Part shown: one piece after another, positions 16,622 to 27,078 of the stretch
How the letters are laid out: every line of letters begins with the position of its first letter
Position numbering within the stretch: position 1 is the stretch's first letter
Assembly (NCBI RefSeq): GCF_009857535.1
Contig: NZ_WWCS01000002.1
Span: 124,001-188,000 of the forward strand
Direction: 5' to 3'
Source: Duganella margarita
Lineage (GTDB): Bacteria > Pseudomonadota > Gammaproteobacteria > Burkholderiales > Burkholderiaceae_D
DNA: 64,000 nucleotides
Notes under the pieces: model-generated
The model's database searches: none
What the model was told of the DNA's origin: nothing
The model's input: the letters and a program-made list of their open reading frames with translations, nothing else
Program-made: the position numbers and the translations under genes

Positions 16622-18966
16622 CTACAACCAGAATTGCAGCGACAGGATCACGGCGTTGTAGGTGGCGTGCACCAGCATCGGCGCCAGCAGCGTCTTGCTG
16701 CGTTCATAGGTCCAGGCGGTGCACAGTCCCAGCGCGAAAACCGGCAGCATCGACAACGGCGGATGCACCACCGCGAAAATCGCGGCGCTCATCAGCATCG
16801 CTTGCGGCGCTCCTATGGAACGTCGCAGGCCGCCGTAGATCAGCCCACGGAAGATGAATTCCTCGCACAGCGGCGCCGCCACCACGGCCAGCGCCAGAAT
16901 CCAGCCGCGCGCGCCGACCAGCTTCGGTCCGTCCTTCATCAGTTCCGTCCACAATGCCGTGTGCTGCATCAGCGTCAGATACAGCACGCCCAGCACGCAC
17001 GCGACGGCGGCGGCGATGGCGGCGCTGCGCAGCGATACGTTGATGTCCATGCCGCGCACGATGACCGGCACGCCGGCCGCCTTGTTGCGCCAGTAGACGA
17101 AGCGCATCAGCAGATAGATTACCAGGCCGGCGATGCCGAACGCGAAGGTCATGGCGCGCAGATCGGATTTGCCGATGATGAGCAGCGCCAGGCCTTGCAG
17201 GATGAAGAAGGCGGTGGCGGCGATCAGACCGTCGGCGGCGGAGACGCGCGGCGGCGGCGCGGCGGCCGGGTCGAGCAGGTAGGGCAGGGCGTCGCGCGCT
17301 TTCTGCCACAGCGCCAGCGCCATCGACGCCACCATCACCATCACCACCAGCTTTTGCGACCACACATTGCTGTAGATCGACCAGGTGTAGAAGCTGGCCA
17401 GCAGCATGTAGAGGTAGACGTAGGTGGGCCGCACGCGCGTGCGCGCATCCACCGCCAGCGGATCGCAGGCGAACACGCCCAGCGAGACGGCGATCATGGA
17501 GTAGATCGGAATGCCGATGAACACCGTCAGCACCAGCGCCAGCATGCTCCAGTCGAAGTCCGTGGTGTACCACGCGGTGATGCCGAGGACGACGGCTGGA
17601 TACACCATCGTCAACCCGCCCCACAGCTGCGCCTTTTCTTTCAATACGCTTTCCAGCGAGCGCGGGACGGTGTACATCAGCCACAGGACCTGGCCTTCGT
17701 TGTTGAGCGTCTGGAACGCCGACAGCATCAGCACATAGACGCCGATGCCGAAGGCGACGGCGGCGGCGACGAGGTGGTGATCGCCCAGCTCCGCCAGGCT
17801 GTTCAGCTTACCGTTGAACATCATCTGGCTGCCGACGATGATAATCGGCAGCAGCAAGGTCTGGAACAGGAAGTTGCGGTCGCGGCTCAGCAAGCGCAGC
17901 TCGCGGCGCTTGATCGGCGACAGCACGGTGGACAGCAGCGCCGCCATGCCGCTCGGCGCGGCGCTGGCTTGCGCGGTGCGCGCGCTGGTGCGCGCACTTT
18001 CGCGCGAGCCGGAATTGACCACGCCGTGGCGCAGCTGGTGGCGCAACAGCGCCATGCCGCCCCATATCAGCAGCATCACCTGCGCCAGCAGCAGCGCCAC
18101 GCGTTCGGCCAGCTGCGTCGCGTCCTGCGCCTGGATCGCCTGGAGCACCAGGCCGGGCGGCGTCCAGCTCACCCAGGCCGGAAAAGCGCGTGCCCAGTCC
18201 ATCGCAAACGCGTTCGCCTGCGGCATGCCGAGCGCCATGACAAAGTAGATCAGCGGCAGGTTGAATAAGCCGGTGATGGCCTGCATGTTGCGCAGCTGGG
18301 CGGCGGGTAGCCACATGCGCAGGCCAGTGTCGGCCAGCGTGTGCAGCATCGACGCCAGCGGCAGCAGCACGGCGGCGGCCAGCAGCGCGATGGGCAGCGC
18401 GCTCCAGGCGTAGCCGGAATGCCAGGCGATGACGCTGTAGGCCGATACCATTGCGAACCAGCCGGCGACGTTGCTGGCGCTGCGTTCCAGCACGCGGCCC
18501 CACAGCAATGTGCTGCGCTCCACCGGCATCGTCACCAGCCATTCCAGATCCCAGTCCGGCTGCGCCATCTCCTTGCTCCCCAGCGGCATCAGCACGGCGA
18601 TCAACAGCAAGATGGTGACTTCCATCGTCAGCCCGTTCATCAGCGCCGGCGCGAACGGCGCGGTGGCCAGTTCCTCCTCGGCGACATGCAGTTCAGTGTG
18701 ATGTTCGCCATGGGAGTCGATGAAGTGGCATTTGCTGGCCGGCGCCAGCCGGCACTGCATGTTGAGCACCGCGTTGTTGGACACGCTGACGAACGAGAAG
18801 GACATGAACAGCACCATCACTGCGGTCAGCACCCACAGGCTGCTACGTTTGCCGCCACTGGTGTCGCGCGGCTTTTTCTTCTTGAAGCGGAACAGATTGT
18901 TGAACACCATGTTGCGCTGTCGGGTCAGGCGCATGCGCGTCATCAGCCAGATGGTGTGCAGCGCGG

Positions 18967-18970
<4 letters not shown>
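16622..18970 (-). CDS. ABC-2 type permease fused to a CPBP intramembrane protease domain
   Basis: The 782-residue polytopic membrane protein has an ABC-2 exporter permease portion (about 1-560, a periplasmic loop near 60-90 and many hydrophobic segments). Its C-terminal part (about 600-782) has CPBP/Abi hallmarks: E703-E704-F-I-F-R708-G, then A-V-V-H-P-P and a final H-A-T-Y-N. The paired Glu, Arg and two His are the usual metal and catalytic residues of CAAX-type intramembrane proteases, so the domain looks active. The start overlaps the ATPase stop by four bases. It probably exports a lipid-like or peptide substrate or an antibiotic, possibly with processing (inference). Confidence 0.82.
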
Positions 18971-19707
<737 letters not shown>

Positions 19708-19721
19708 GAAGACACCGGCAA

Positions 19722-19750
19722 TGTTATGAATTTACTACATCATCATAACA
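19722..19750. promoter_or_regulatory. Inverted repeat TGTTATGA-N13-TCATAACA before the ABC operon
   Basis: Perfect 8-base arms lie 15-43 bases upstream of the ATPase start, in an AT-rich pocket of a GC-rich region. The position would cover the promoter, so it may bind a repressor not encoded next door. The owner is unknown. Confidence 0.45.
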
Positions 19751-19777
19751 CCGCCGGCGCGGCGCTTGCCGCTTTGC

Positions 19778-20455
19778 TTATTGCTTCGGATAGAGGCTCA
19801 TGCCAAAGCGTTCGGCGCGCGGCATCCAGTTGCCGGTGATGTCGGCCGATGCCAGCACCCGTTCGGCGCGGCCGATCAGCAGCGCGCGCGGCACCAGGCC
19901 GATGTAGCGCGAGTCGGCGCTGTTGTCGCGGTTATCGCCCAACATCATGTATTCGCCGGGCGGCACCACCAGCGCGGCGAAATCGCGGCGCGCCTTTATC
20001 TGCGGCAGGAACTGGATCGCGTGGCGGCTCTGGCCAACCGCTTCGCTGACCTGCACGGCGGCCAGGTCGCCGACGCCCTGGATGCTTTCCACGCCATGAC
20101 CGAGCGCCGTGTAGGCGGCCGCCTGGCCATTGATGATCAGCTCATCGTTGCGCATTTCGACGCGGTCGCCCGGCAGCGCGATCACACGCTTGATCAGGCG
20201 CGTGCCGTTGACCGGCGACGAGAAGGTGACGATGTCGCCCCGTTGCGGTTCGCCGGTCGGATGGATGACGATATCGGTCAGCGGCACCTTGAGGTTGTAG
20301 GCCAGGCGGTTGACAAACACCACGTCGCCTTCCAGCAGGTTGGGGTGCATGGAGGACGACGGAATCGGGTTCCAGTCGGCGACCGCCGTGCGGAAAATCC
20401 CGAACAACATCAGGAACAGTAAAAAGCCCTTGTTGGCGCGCATCCATTTTTTCAT
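19778..20455 (-). CDS. lepB: Signal peptidase I
   Basis: The enzyme cleaves signal peptides at the periplasmic face of the inner membrane. It has one N-terminal membrane segment (about 11-26), the catalytic S35 in P-S-S-S-M-H-P, the general base K89 in R-L-I-K-R-V-I-A-L-P-G-D, and the box G-D-N-R-D-N-S-A-D-S-R. With 225 residues and a single membrane segment it is shorter than the main Escherichia LepB (324), so it may be a second, substrate-specific paralogue. The start at 20455 follows GGGAG by six bases; the longer frame would begin with a TTG inside that ribosome site. Confidence 0.88.
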   Translation of the reverse strand: MKKWMRANKGFLLFLMLFGIFRTAVADWNPIPSSSMHPNLLEGDVVFVNRLAYNLKVPLTDIVIHPTGEPQRGDIVTFSSPVNGTRLIKRVIALPGDRVEMRNDELIINGQAAAYTALGHGVESIQGVGDLAAVQVSEAVGQSRHAIQFLPQIKARRDFAALVVPPGEYMMLGDNRDNSADSRYIGLVPRALLIGRAERVLASADITGNWMPRAERFGMSLYPKQ

Positions 20456-20545
20456 GTCTTCTCCCAAGTGAGTGATGTTCTTGCCAGGTGGCCGGGATTA
20501 ATATTGTGAGCAAATACTTAATCATGGCTTAGCTGCGGGGTCTCC

Positions 20546-20809
20546 ATGCAACTTTACGATCTGCCGTTCCAGCTGTCGGACGAGGTGCGCGAGTACGCCG
20601 CCGGGCTGGCCGGCCATTGCATGCGCGCCTTGATGAGTGAACCGGAAGAGGGCCGCAGCGGCCTGGCGGACCTGCCGACGCTGGTGCGCTCGGTCAGCCG
20701 CCTCGATCCGCCGTCGCCGTCATTCTGTCGCGGCGACTGCCCGCGTCACCTGTTGGCGTGCGAGCTGGCGGTCGACGCCTTGCAGGCGTGGATGGTGTTG
20801 CAGGCTTAG
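20546..20809 (+). CDS. Hypothetical 87-residue protein
   Basis: A short acidic frame starts at an ATG preceded by GGGGT. It is divergent from lepB and its stop overlaps the converging gamma-glutamyltransferase stop by four bases. It contains the cysteine pair C-R-G-D-C about 24 residues from the end and two predicted helices (about 12-30 and 68-86). No family is recognised. Codon use matches the host, so it is probably real but could be a chance frame. Confidence 0.45.
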   Translation: MQLYDLPFQLSDEVREYAAGLAGHCMRALMSEPEEGRSGLADLPTLVRSVSRLDPPSPSFCRGDCPRHLLACELAVDALQAWMVLQA

Positions 20810-22569
20810 TGTGCGGTCTTCTGCACCAGCGCGCTGCCGACGCCGTGGCGATGGCCTTCGCTGACCGCCGTTACCGTGCCGTCGGGATTGAACACCAGGG
20901 CGTTGGCGGCGCCGATTTCTTCCGGCGTCTTGCTCCAGTGCTGGCCGGTTTTCTCCAGCGCCTGCGCCTGCGCGCTGCCGGTGAAGCCCGGCTCCACATC
21001 GGTCGCCATGCCATTGCGTTCTGACAGGCGCGGCGCGTTGACGGCGTCCGGCATGCTCATGCCCAGGTCGACATAGTTGAAGATGGTTTGCAGCACGGTG
21101 GTGATGATGGTGGCGCCGCCCGGACTGCCGACCGAGAACGCCGGCTTGCCGTTCCTGAAGGCGATAGTTGGCGACATGCTGCTGCGCGGACGCTTGCCGG
21201 CCTCCGGCACATTCGGCGCCGGGCCGGAGAAGTCGAAGTCGGTCATCTCGTTATTCAGCAGGAAGCCGTAGCCCGGCACCACGATGCCGCTGCCGCCCCA
21301 TGATTCAATCGTGTAGGTGTAGGAGACGATATTGCCTTCCTTGTCCGACACGGTCAGGTGGGTGGTGTGCGCGCCTTCGGCAATCAGCTTGTTGGCGTTG
21401 GGCCGCAGCGGCACGCTGACGTCGTTCTGGAACGGATACGGATCGCCGGCCGGCGCCTGCACGCTGGCCTGCTCCGGATTGATCAGCTCACGGCGGCGCG
21501 CGGCGTAGTCCTTGCTCAGCAGGCCGGCCACCGGCGCGTCGATGAATTCGGGGTCGGCGAGATAGGCGTTGCGGTCGGCGAAGGCCAGCCGGCTGGCTTC
21601 CAGGTACAGGTGTTCGGCCCTGGCGCGCGGCATGGCTTTGAGGTCGTAGCCTTCGAGGATATTCAGCGCCTCGGCCACCGCCACGCCGCCGCTGCTTGGC
21701 AATGGCATGCCGTACAAATCGTAGCCGCGATAGGTGCTGTGCACCGGCTGGCGCAGGCGCGCTTCGTAGTTGGACAGGTCGGCCAACGTCATCTTGCCGG
21801 CGCTGACTTGCTTGCCCGGCGCGGTGGCCGGGGCATTGACCGCATCGACCACGGCGCGCGCCATCTTGCCGCTGTAGAAGGCCTTGACGCCGCCGGCGGC
21901 CAGTTCGCGGTAGGCCTTGGCCAGATCCGGGTTGCGCAGCGTGCTGCCGGCCGGGAGGGCCTTGCCGTTTTTCAGATACAGCGCGGCGGTGGCGGGGAAC
22001 ATGGCGAACTTGGCCTCGTTGCCCTCAATCAGATGCGAGAAGTTGTCGCTGACCTTGAAGCCCTTGCTGGCGACATCGATGGCCGGCGCCAGCACCTGCT
22101 TGAACGACATCGAGCCATAGCGGTCCAGCGCTTCATGCCAGCCGCGCACCGTGCCGGGCACGCCGACCGACATGCCGCTGGCCACCACGGTGTCGAAATC
22201 CAGCTCCTTGCCATCCTTCTGGAACACGCTCGGCGTGAAGCTGGCCGGCGCGGTTTCGCGGTGGTCGATGGTGATCACGCGCTTGTCCTTGGCCAGATAG
22301 ATGACCATAAAACCGCCGCCGCCGATGCCGCAGCTGAACGGATCGGTCACGCCCAGCGTGGCGGCCGCCGCCACCGTGGCGTCGATCGCATTGCCGCCCT
22401 GGTTGAGGATGGCGATGGCGGCTTGTGAGGCCTGCTCGCTGATGGTGGCGACAGCGCCGCCGGTGCCGGTGGCCACCGGGGTCTTGGCGGCGGCCGGCAA
22501 GGCCAGGGCAACAATGATGGAGGAAACGAGAACGATGCGGAAGGGACGGGCGCGGGACGAGAAGGTCAT
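20806..22569 (-). CDS. ggt: Gamma-glutamyltransferase (glutathione hydrolase)
   Basis: The enzyme cleaves gamma-glutamyl bonds, mainly of glutathione, in the periplasm. The 587-residue precursor has a signal peptide (about 1-29, ending P-A-A-A) and the N-terminal large-subunit marks D-P-F-S-C-G-I-G-G-G-G-F and R-E-T-A-P. The small-subunit start A-H-T402-T-H-L makes T402 the predicted autoprocessing site and nucleophile; later come G-Y-G-F-L-L-N-N-E-M-T-D-F and S-P-G-G-A-T-I. Length and processing site are as in the family. Confidence 0.92.
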   Translation of the reverse strand: MTFSSRARPFRIVLVSSIIVALALPAAAKTPVATGTGGAVATISEQASQAAIAILNQGGNAIDATVAAAATLGVTDPFSCGIGGGGFMVIYLAKDKRVITIDHRETAPASFTPSVFQKDGKELDFDTVVASGMSVGVPGTVRGWHEALDRYGSMSFKQVLAPAIDVASKGFKVSDNFSHLIEGNEAKFAMFPATAALYLKNGKALPAGSTLRNPDLAKAYRELAAGGVKAFYSGKMARAVVDAVNAPATAPGKQVSAGKMTLADLSNYEARLRQPVHSTYRGYDLYGMPLPSSGGVAVAEALNILEGYDLKAMPRARAEHLYLEASRLAFADRNAYLADPEFIDAPVAGLLSKDYAARRRELINPEQASVQAPAGDPYPFQNDVSVPLRPNANKLIAEGAHTTHLTVSDKEGNIVSYTYTIESWGGSGIVVPGYGFLLNNEMTDFDFSGPAPNVPEAGKRPRSSMSPTIAFRNGKPAFSVGSPGGATIITTVLQTIFNYVDLGMSMPDAVNAPRLSERNGMATDVEPGFTGSAQAQALEKTGQHWSKTPEEIGAANALVFNPDGTVTAVSEGHRHGVGSALVQKTAH

Positions 22570-22580
22570 GTGGGCAAGCT

Positions 22581-23066
22581 TTAAGGTGGGTTAATGTTGC
22601 TCACCTTTAAGCTTACCTGATAATCCGGCGGCGCCTCATTTTTTGCAGGCACCTGTTGTGGCTGGAACCCGGCCAGCGTGAAGGTCAGGCCGCTGCGCGT
22701 GACGCTAGGGGTGCCGTTGGGCATGTTGTCGGACAGGACGAAGTTGCTGGCGCTGCCATCCGGCTGCAGCAGCGTGAAGCTGAAGCTGATGTAGCCGGCC
22801 CAGACGCATACCGCGCCCGGATGGCAGCGGCTGTCGTTGACGCGCTCCAGCCGCACCACTGGGGCACTGGCGCCGATGCTGGCGCTGGGCTTGGCGGCGG
22901 CGCCGGTGATGGCCGCGCTGGCGCCCTGGCGCAGCACGTAGACGGTGGTGAAATGCGCAGGCGCGGCAACGGCGCGGCTGTTGGCGGCGCCGCAGGCGTA
23001 CAAGGTGGCCATGACGGCCGCCAGCAACGGCAGCACGATCAGCTGCCGGAATATGGTTGATTTCAT
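22581..23066 (-). CDS. Putative lipoprotein, unknown function
   Basis: The 161-residue product starts with a hydrophobic signal ending L-Y-A-C-G, an acceptable lipobox with Cys at residue 25. The mature part contains two cysteines, in S-R-C-H-P-G-A-V-C-V-W-A-G, followed by beta-strand-like sequence and G-L-T-F-T-L-A-G-F-Q-P. C-x6-C-x-W-A-G stretches occur in several small periplasmic proteins of unknown role. AGAGGT stands six bases before the ATG. It lies 11 bases from the gamma-glutamyltransferase start on the same strand and may be its leader gene. Confidence 0.7.
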   Translation of the reverse strand: MKSTIFRQLIVLPLLAAVMATLYACGAANSRAVAAPAHFTTVYVLRQGASAAITGAAAKPSASIGASAPVVRLERVNDSRCHPGAVCVWAGYISFSFTLLQPDGSASNFVLSDNMPNGTPSVTRSGLTFTLAGFQPQQVPAKNEAPPDYQVSLKVSNINPP

Positions 23067-23163
23067 TGTGGACCTCTTGCTTCAGTTGGAGGCAAGCTTA
23101 GCAAAAAGACCATGGGCGTGGCGCACGAACGGCACGAGGTCAGCGCTAGCTCAAGGAGGCGCC

Positions 23164-23199
23164 AAAAAAAAAGTGCCGCGCGGCGCGAACGCCGGCGGC
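23164..23199 (-). terminator. Intrinsic terminator of rpoH
   Basis: On the minus strand GCCGC-CGGCG pairs with CGCCG-(C)-GCGGC around a TTCG tetraloop, with one bulged C, and is followed by A-C and nine T. It begins 34 bases after the rpoH stop. Confidence 0.88.
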
Positions 23200-23232
23200 A
23201 GCTGGGGACACTACGGTGCGGGCTTGGACGGC

Positions 23233-24120
23233 TTAGACGTAAGCGGCCAGCGCACCTTTCATTTTTTTCAGCGCAGCCGCTTCGATCTGGCGGATGCGTT
23301 CGGCCGATACACCGAACTCGGCAGCCAGAGTGTGCAGCGTGGCGCCGGAACCGTCGTCGTTGGCCAGCCAGCGCGACTCGATGATGCGGCGCGAACGCGC
23401 ATCCAGCTTGCCCAGCGCTTCTTCCAGTCCTTCCGATTGCAGACGGGTCACCTGTTCGGCTTCCAGCACGCGGGTCGGCTCGGAGGCTTCCGACGACAGG
23501 TAAGCAATCGGCGCAAACTTGTCATCTTCATCATCGGTCGGCGATTCCAGCGCGATGTCGCGGCCGCTCAGACGCGTTTCCATTTCAATCACTTCCTCGC
23601 GCTTGACGTCCAGCGTCTTGGCCAGTTGATCGATCTGGGCAGGCGTCATCGCGTCCAGGCCGGTCTTGTGGCTGCGCAGATTGAAGAACAGCTTGCGCTG
23701 GGCCTTGGTGGTCGCAACTTTGACCAGACGCCAGTTCTTCAGGATGTATTCATGCATCTCGGCCTTGATCCAGTGCATGGCGTACGACACCAGACGCACA
23801 CCCTGATCGGGGTCGAAACGTTTCACCGCCTTCATCAGGCCGATATTGCCTTCCTGGATCAGGTCGCCGTGCGGCAGGCCGTAACCCAGGTAGCCGCGGG
23901 CGATCGATACCACCAGGCGCAGGTGGGACATCACCAGCCGTTCGGCGGCGCCGAGGTCGGCCTGGTCTTTCAGGCGTTTAGCCAGCGAAATTTCTTCGTC
24001 GTGCGTCAGCATCGGCAGGCGATTGACAGCCGAAATGTAAGCATCCAGGTTGCCCAGGTTGCCACTAAACCCGAGTCCCAGAGCACTGTTTTTCGCAGGT
24101 ACCACGGACATCATAGTCAT
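23233..24120 (-). CDS. rpoH: Heat-shock sigma factor sigma-32
   Basis: The 295-residue sigma-70 family protein has region 2 (D-L-I-Q-E-G-N-I-G-L-M-K-A-V, V-R-L-V-S-Y-A-M-H-W-I-K-A-E), the diagnostic RpoH box Q-R-K-L-F-F-N-L-R, and a region 4 helix-turn-helix (H-T-L-A-A-E-F-G-V-S-A-E-R-I-R-Q-I). The start at 24120 follows AAGGA by eight bases; the longer frame to 24156 lacks a ribosome site. A CIRCE box 60 bases upstream suggests that HrcA also controls this gene, so two heat-shock circuits would be linked. An intrinsic terminator follows. Confidence 0.93.
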   Translation of the reverse strand: MTMMSVVPAKNSALGLGFSGNLGNLDAYISAVNRLPMLTHDEEISLAKRLKDQADLGAAERLVMSHLRLVVSIARGYLGYGLPHGDLIQEGNIGLMKAVKRFDPDQGVRLVSYAMHWIKAEMHEYILKNWRLVKVATTKAQRKLFFNLRSHKTGLDAMTPAQIDQLAKTLDVKREEVIEMETRLSGRDIALESPTDDEDDKFAPIAYLSSEASEPTRVLEAEQVTRLQSEGLEEALGKLDARSRRIIESRWLANDDGSGATLHTLAAEFGVSAERIRQIEAAALKKMKGALAAYV

Positions 24121-24179
24121 TTTCGTTTCCTTCGCTTGAATACTGCTTGAGAGCACCTATGTACTCTGATGGACATATA

Positions 24180-24206
24180 TTAGCACTCTCTATCGATGAG
24201 TGCCAA
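24180..24206. promoter_or_regulatory. CIRCE operator (HrcA binding site) before rpoH
   Basis: TTAGCACTC-N9-GAGTGCCAA matches the CIRCE consensus TTAGCACTC-N9-GAGTGCTAA in 17 of 18 positions, with exactly nine spacer bases. It lies 60-86 bases before the rpoH ATG. Confidence 0.9.
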
Positions 24207-24327
24207 TCACCCAAAATAAATGGGCCTGATAGTAGAACACTATCGGGAGTGCCGATGTGTTTAGAATGCGCGATGGATCTTAGGGCGGGCTTAATGATGG
24301 AAAACATCCTAAGCCGCCGGGATGGCG

Positions 24328-24353
24328 CGTTCCGTGCGCCGACGCACGGAACG
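24328..24353. other. 11-bp perfect hairpin after ftsX
   Basis: CGTTCCGTGCG and CGCACGGAACG flank a four-base loop, starting 11 bases past the ftsX stop. There is no T-run, so it is a possible Rho-dependent end or mRNA-stabilising stem rather than a typical intrinsic terminator. Confidence 0.5.
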
Positions 24354-24363
24354 GCAGGAGGGA

Positions 24364-25284
24364 TCAGTTGAGGCGGGCCGTGTGGCGCTTGACCGACAGG
24401 CGGGCGGCGATCAGGCCGAGCGTGGCAGACAGTGCCAGCAGGGCCGCCATGGCGGCCGGCGGCAGCGGCGCCAGCTGGAACTCGGACGCGTACAACCTGG
24501 CAAATTGGGCAATCGCGGTATTCAGCGGCCGCAGCGCCGCCGTCACCGCGCCCAGCGCCAGCGCGCCGGCGCCCAGGCCCAGCAGCGCGCCGGTGTAATA
24601 GAAGGGGCGGTGGATAAAGCTGTCGGTGGCGCCGATCAGCTTGGACACCAGGATTTCCTCGCGCTGGGTCAGGACCTGCAGGCGGATGGTGTTGAAGATC
24701 ACCGCCACCACCACCGTGCCCAGCGTCGCCGCCAGCAGCAGCAAGGCCAGGCGCAGGATATTGATCAGTGCAGCCAGGCGCTTGACCCAGGCCGAGTCGA
24801 CCTGCACGGTGTCGACGCCCGGCAGCGCGCGGATCTGCTCGGCCAACTGGTCGACGTCGCCGCCGGCCTGGGCGTTGCGGAAGGCGTCCAGCTTCAGCAC
24901 GTAGCTGTCGGGCAGCGGGTTGTCGCCCAGCGTGGCCAGCACATCAGCCAGGCCGTTCTTGTCCTTCAGGTTATCCAACGCTTTTTCGCGCGGCGTGAAG
25001 ACGATTTTGGCCTGCTTGTCCTTGACGGTCTGGCGCAGCTGCACGGCCAGCGCTTCGGCCTGGTCGCGCGGCGTGTCCTGCTTCAGGAAGATGCTGATTT
25101 CCGGATCGACGGACAGCGTTTCCGACATCGGCCGCACATTGTCCAGCAGCGTCACGCCCATGAAGGGCAGGGCCAGCGCGATCGCCACGACCAGTATATT
25201 GAACAGGAAGCTGCCCGGCGAACGGCGCAGGTGCACCAGCGCGGCGGACAGCGCGTAGCGGTGTTGGCGGAACCAGTAGGTCAT
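24364..25284 (-). CDS. ftsX: Cell-division protein FtsX
   Basis: This is the membrane subunit of the FtsEX complex, which links ATP hydrolysis to activation of septal murein hydrolases. The 306 residues show a cytoplasmic N-terminus with H-L-R-R-S-P-G-S, a first membrane segment (about 27-47), a periplasmic domain (about 50-165) and three C-terminal membrane segments (about 170-195, 222-245 and 275-295). It overlaps ftsE by four bases. The gene order ftsY, ftsE, ftsX is the classical one. Confidence 0.92.
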   Translation of the reverse strand: MTYWFRQHRYALSAALVHLRRSPGSFLFNILVVAIALALPFMGVTLLDNVRPMSETLSVDPEISIFLKQDTPRDQAEALAVQLRQTVKDKQAKIVFTPREKALDNLKDKNGLADVLATLGDNPLPDSYVLKLDAFRNAQAGGDVDQLAEQIRALPGVDTVQVDSAWVKRLAALINILRLALLLLAATLGTVVVAVIFNTIRLQVLTQREEILVSKLIGATDSFIHRPFYYTGALLGLGAGALALGAVTAALRPLNTAIAQFARLYASEFQLAPLPPAAMAALLALSATLGLIAARLSVKRHTARLN

Positions 25285-25937
25285 GCTGCTGCTCCCACCT
25301 GGCCGCGGTGGAGATGGATGACGCGCGCGGCGGCGTCCAGCATCTGCTCGTCGTGGCTGGAGATCAGGCAGGTGACGCCGACCGAGTTGAAGGCTTTCAA
25401 GGCATCCAGCACCTTGTTGGCGCTGGCGCGGTCGAGGTTGGCGGTCGGTTCGTCGGCCAAAATCACTTGCGGCCGGTTGACGATGGCGCGCGCGATCGAC
25501 ACCCGTTGCTGCTCGCCGCCGGACAGGGCCAGCGGCTGGGCGTTGGCGCGGTCGCCGAGGCCGACCTTGTCGAGGGCGGCGCGGGCGCGCTGCTCGGCTT
25601 GCGTGTGGGAGGCGCCGGTCACCAGCAACGGCAGCATGACGTTGGCCAGCACCGTGCGGTCGGTCAGCAGCCGTTGTTGTTGAAAGATCAGGCCGAGGTT
25701 GCGGCGCAGGAAGGGCACGGCCACCGGCTTGATGCGGCTGATGTCCTGGCCGTTGACGATGACCTGGCCGGAGGTCGGCCGCTCCATCGCGGCGATCATT
25801 TTCATCAGGGTGGATTTGCCGGCGCCGGAAGGGCCGGCCAGGAACACCAGTTCGCCTTTTTCCACCGTGAACGAGATGTCGCGCAGCGCCATCACATCGG
25901 TGGAGTATTGTTTGGAGACGTTCCGGAATTCGATCAT
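25281..25937 (-). CDS. ftsE: Cell-division ATP-binding protein FtsE
   Basis: The 218-residue ABC ATPase has Walker A G-P-S-G-A-G-K-S-T, Q-loop F-Q-Q-Q-R-L-L, signature L-S-G-G-E-Q-Q-R, Walker B V-I-L-A-D-E-P and the switch His in I-S-S-H-D. The start is placed at M-I-E-F-R-N-V (25937), the conserved FtsE N-terminus; the longer frame reads back into ftsY and is not plausible. The ribosome site is weak, so expression may depend on coupling to ftsY, which ends 19 bases upstream. Confidence 0.93.
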   Translation of the reverse strand: MIEFRNVSKQYSTDVMALRDISFTVEKGELVFLAGPSGAGKSTLMKMIAAMERPTSGQVIVNGQDISRIKPVAVPFLRRNLGLIFQQQRLLTDRTVLANVMLPLLVTGASHTQAEQRARAALDKVGLGDRANAQPLALSGGEQQRVSIARAIVNRPQVILADEPTANLDRASANKVLDALKAFNSVGVTCLISSHDEQMLDAAARVIHLHRGQVGAAA

Positions 25938-25956
25938 AGAGGTCTGGTGAGTAGGA

Positions 25957-27000
25957 TTAGCCAAGCAGTGCTTCGACAAATTCGGCAGCCACAAACGGCT
26001 GCAGGTCTTCGATCTTCTCGCCCACGCCGATGAAGTACACCGGCACCGGACGCACGCGCGCAATCGCGGCCAGCACGCCGCCCTTGGCGGTGCCGTCCAG
26101 CTTGGTAATCACCAGGCCGGTCAGCTTGAGGGCATCGTCGAAGGCTTTCACCTGCGCCAGCGCATTTTGCCCGGTATTGCCGTCGATCACCAGCAGAGTT
26201 TCGTGCGGTGCGCCGTCCATGCCCTTGCCGATGACGCGCTGGACCTTTTTCAGTTCTTCCATCAGGTGCAGCTGGGTCGGCAGGCGGCCGGCGGTGTCGA
26301 TCATGACCACGTCCATGCCCTTGGCTTTGCCGGACTGCACGGCGTCGAACGACACGGCGGCCGGGTCGCCCGAGGCTTGCGAGATCACGGTGATGTTGTT
26401 GCGCTGGCCCCAGACCATCAGCTGCTCGCGGGCGGCGGCGCGGAAGGTGTCGCCGGCGGCCAGCAGCACCGACTGGCCGTGGGTCTGCATGTGCTTGGCC
26501 AGCTTGCCGATGGTGGTGGTCTTGCCGGCGCCGTTGACGCCGGAGATCATCATCACGGTCGGCGTGTGGCGGCCCAGCACGAACGGGCGCTCCAGCGGCG
26601 TCAGCAGGTCGATCAGCAGCTGTTTCAGCGCGGCCTTGACGGCGGCGGCGTCGAGCAGCTTGTCTTCCTTGACTTTGCGCTTGAGCTCGGCGAGCAGGTA
26701 TTCGGTGGCGTCGACGCCGGCGTCGGACATCAGCAGCGCCGCTTCCAGCTCGTCGTACAGGTCGTCGTCGATCTTGGCGCCGATGAACAGCACCGACAGG
26801 TTGCTGGAGGTCTTGGACAGGCCGGCCTTCAGGCGCGCCATCCACGATTGCTTACGTTCCGCCGGCTCTTCGATCGGCAGCAGGTCGGCAACATCGGGCG
26901 TGACGGGAGCGGAAGGGGACGCGGAAACCACGGCCGGGGCGGCGACAGGCGCCACAGGCGCTTCGGGAGCGACAGGTTTTTTCTTGAAGAAGCTGAACAT
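25957..27000 (-). CDS. ftsY: Signal recognition particle receptor FtsY
   Basis: FtsY receives ribosome-SRP complexes at the membrane. The 347 residues have an Ala/Pro/Val-rich linker at the N-terminus (about 9-45, shorter than in Escherichia), a helical N domain (about 50-130) and the GTPase NG core with G-V-N-G-A-G-K-T-T, D-T-F-R-A-A-A, D-T-A-G-R and T-K-L-D-G-T-A-K-G-G. Membrane targeting probably uses the F-S-F-F-K-K-K N-terminus and the N domain helix. Confidence 0.94.
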   Translation of the reverse strand: MFSFFKKKPVAPEAPVAPVAAPAVVSASPSAPVTPDVADLLPIEEPAERKQSWMARLKAGLSKTSSNLSVLFIGAKIDDDLYDELEAALLMSDAGVDATEYLLAELKRKVKEDKLLDAAAVKAALKQLLIDLLTPLERPFVLGRHTPTVMMISGVNGAGKTTTIGKLAKHMQTHGQSVLLAAGDTFRAAAREQLMVWGQRNNITVISQASGDPAAVSFDAVQSGKAKGMDVVMIDTAGRLPTQLHLMEELKKVQRVIGKGMDGAPHETLLVIDGNTGQNALAQVKAFDDALKLTGLVITKLDGTAKGGVLAAIARVRPVPVYFIGVGEKIEDLQPFVAAEFVEALLG

Positions 27001-27078
27001 GGATATGTAAATGGGGTGCTGGCCAGCACGGGAATTTGCCTATTTTACCAGAGCGCCACCCCGCAAGGCCAAAGCACA

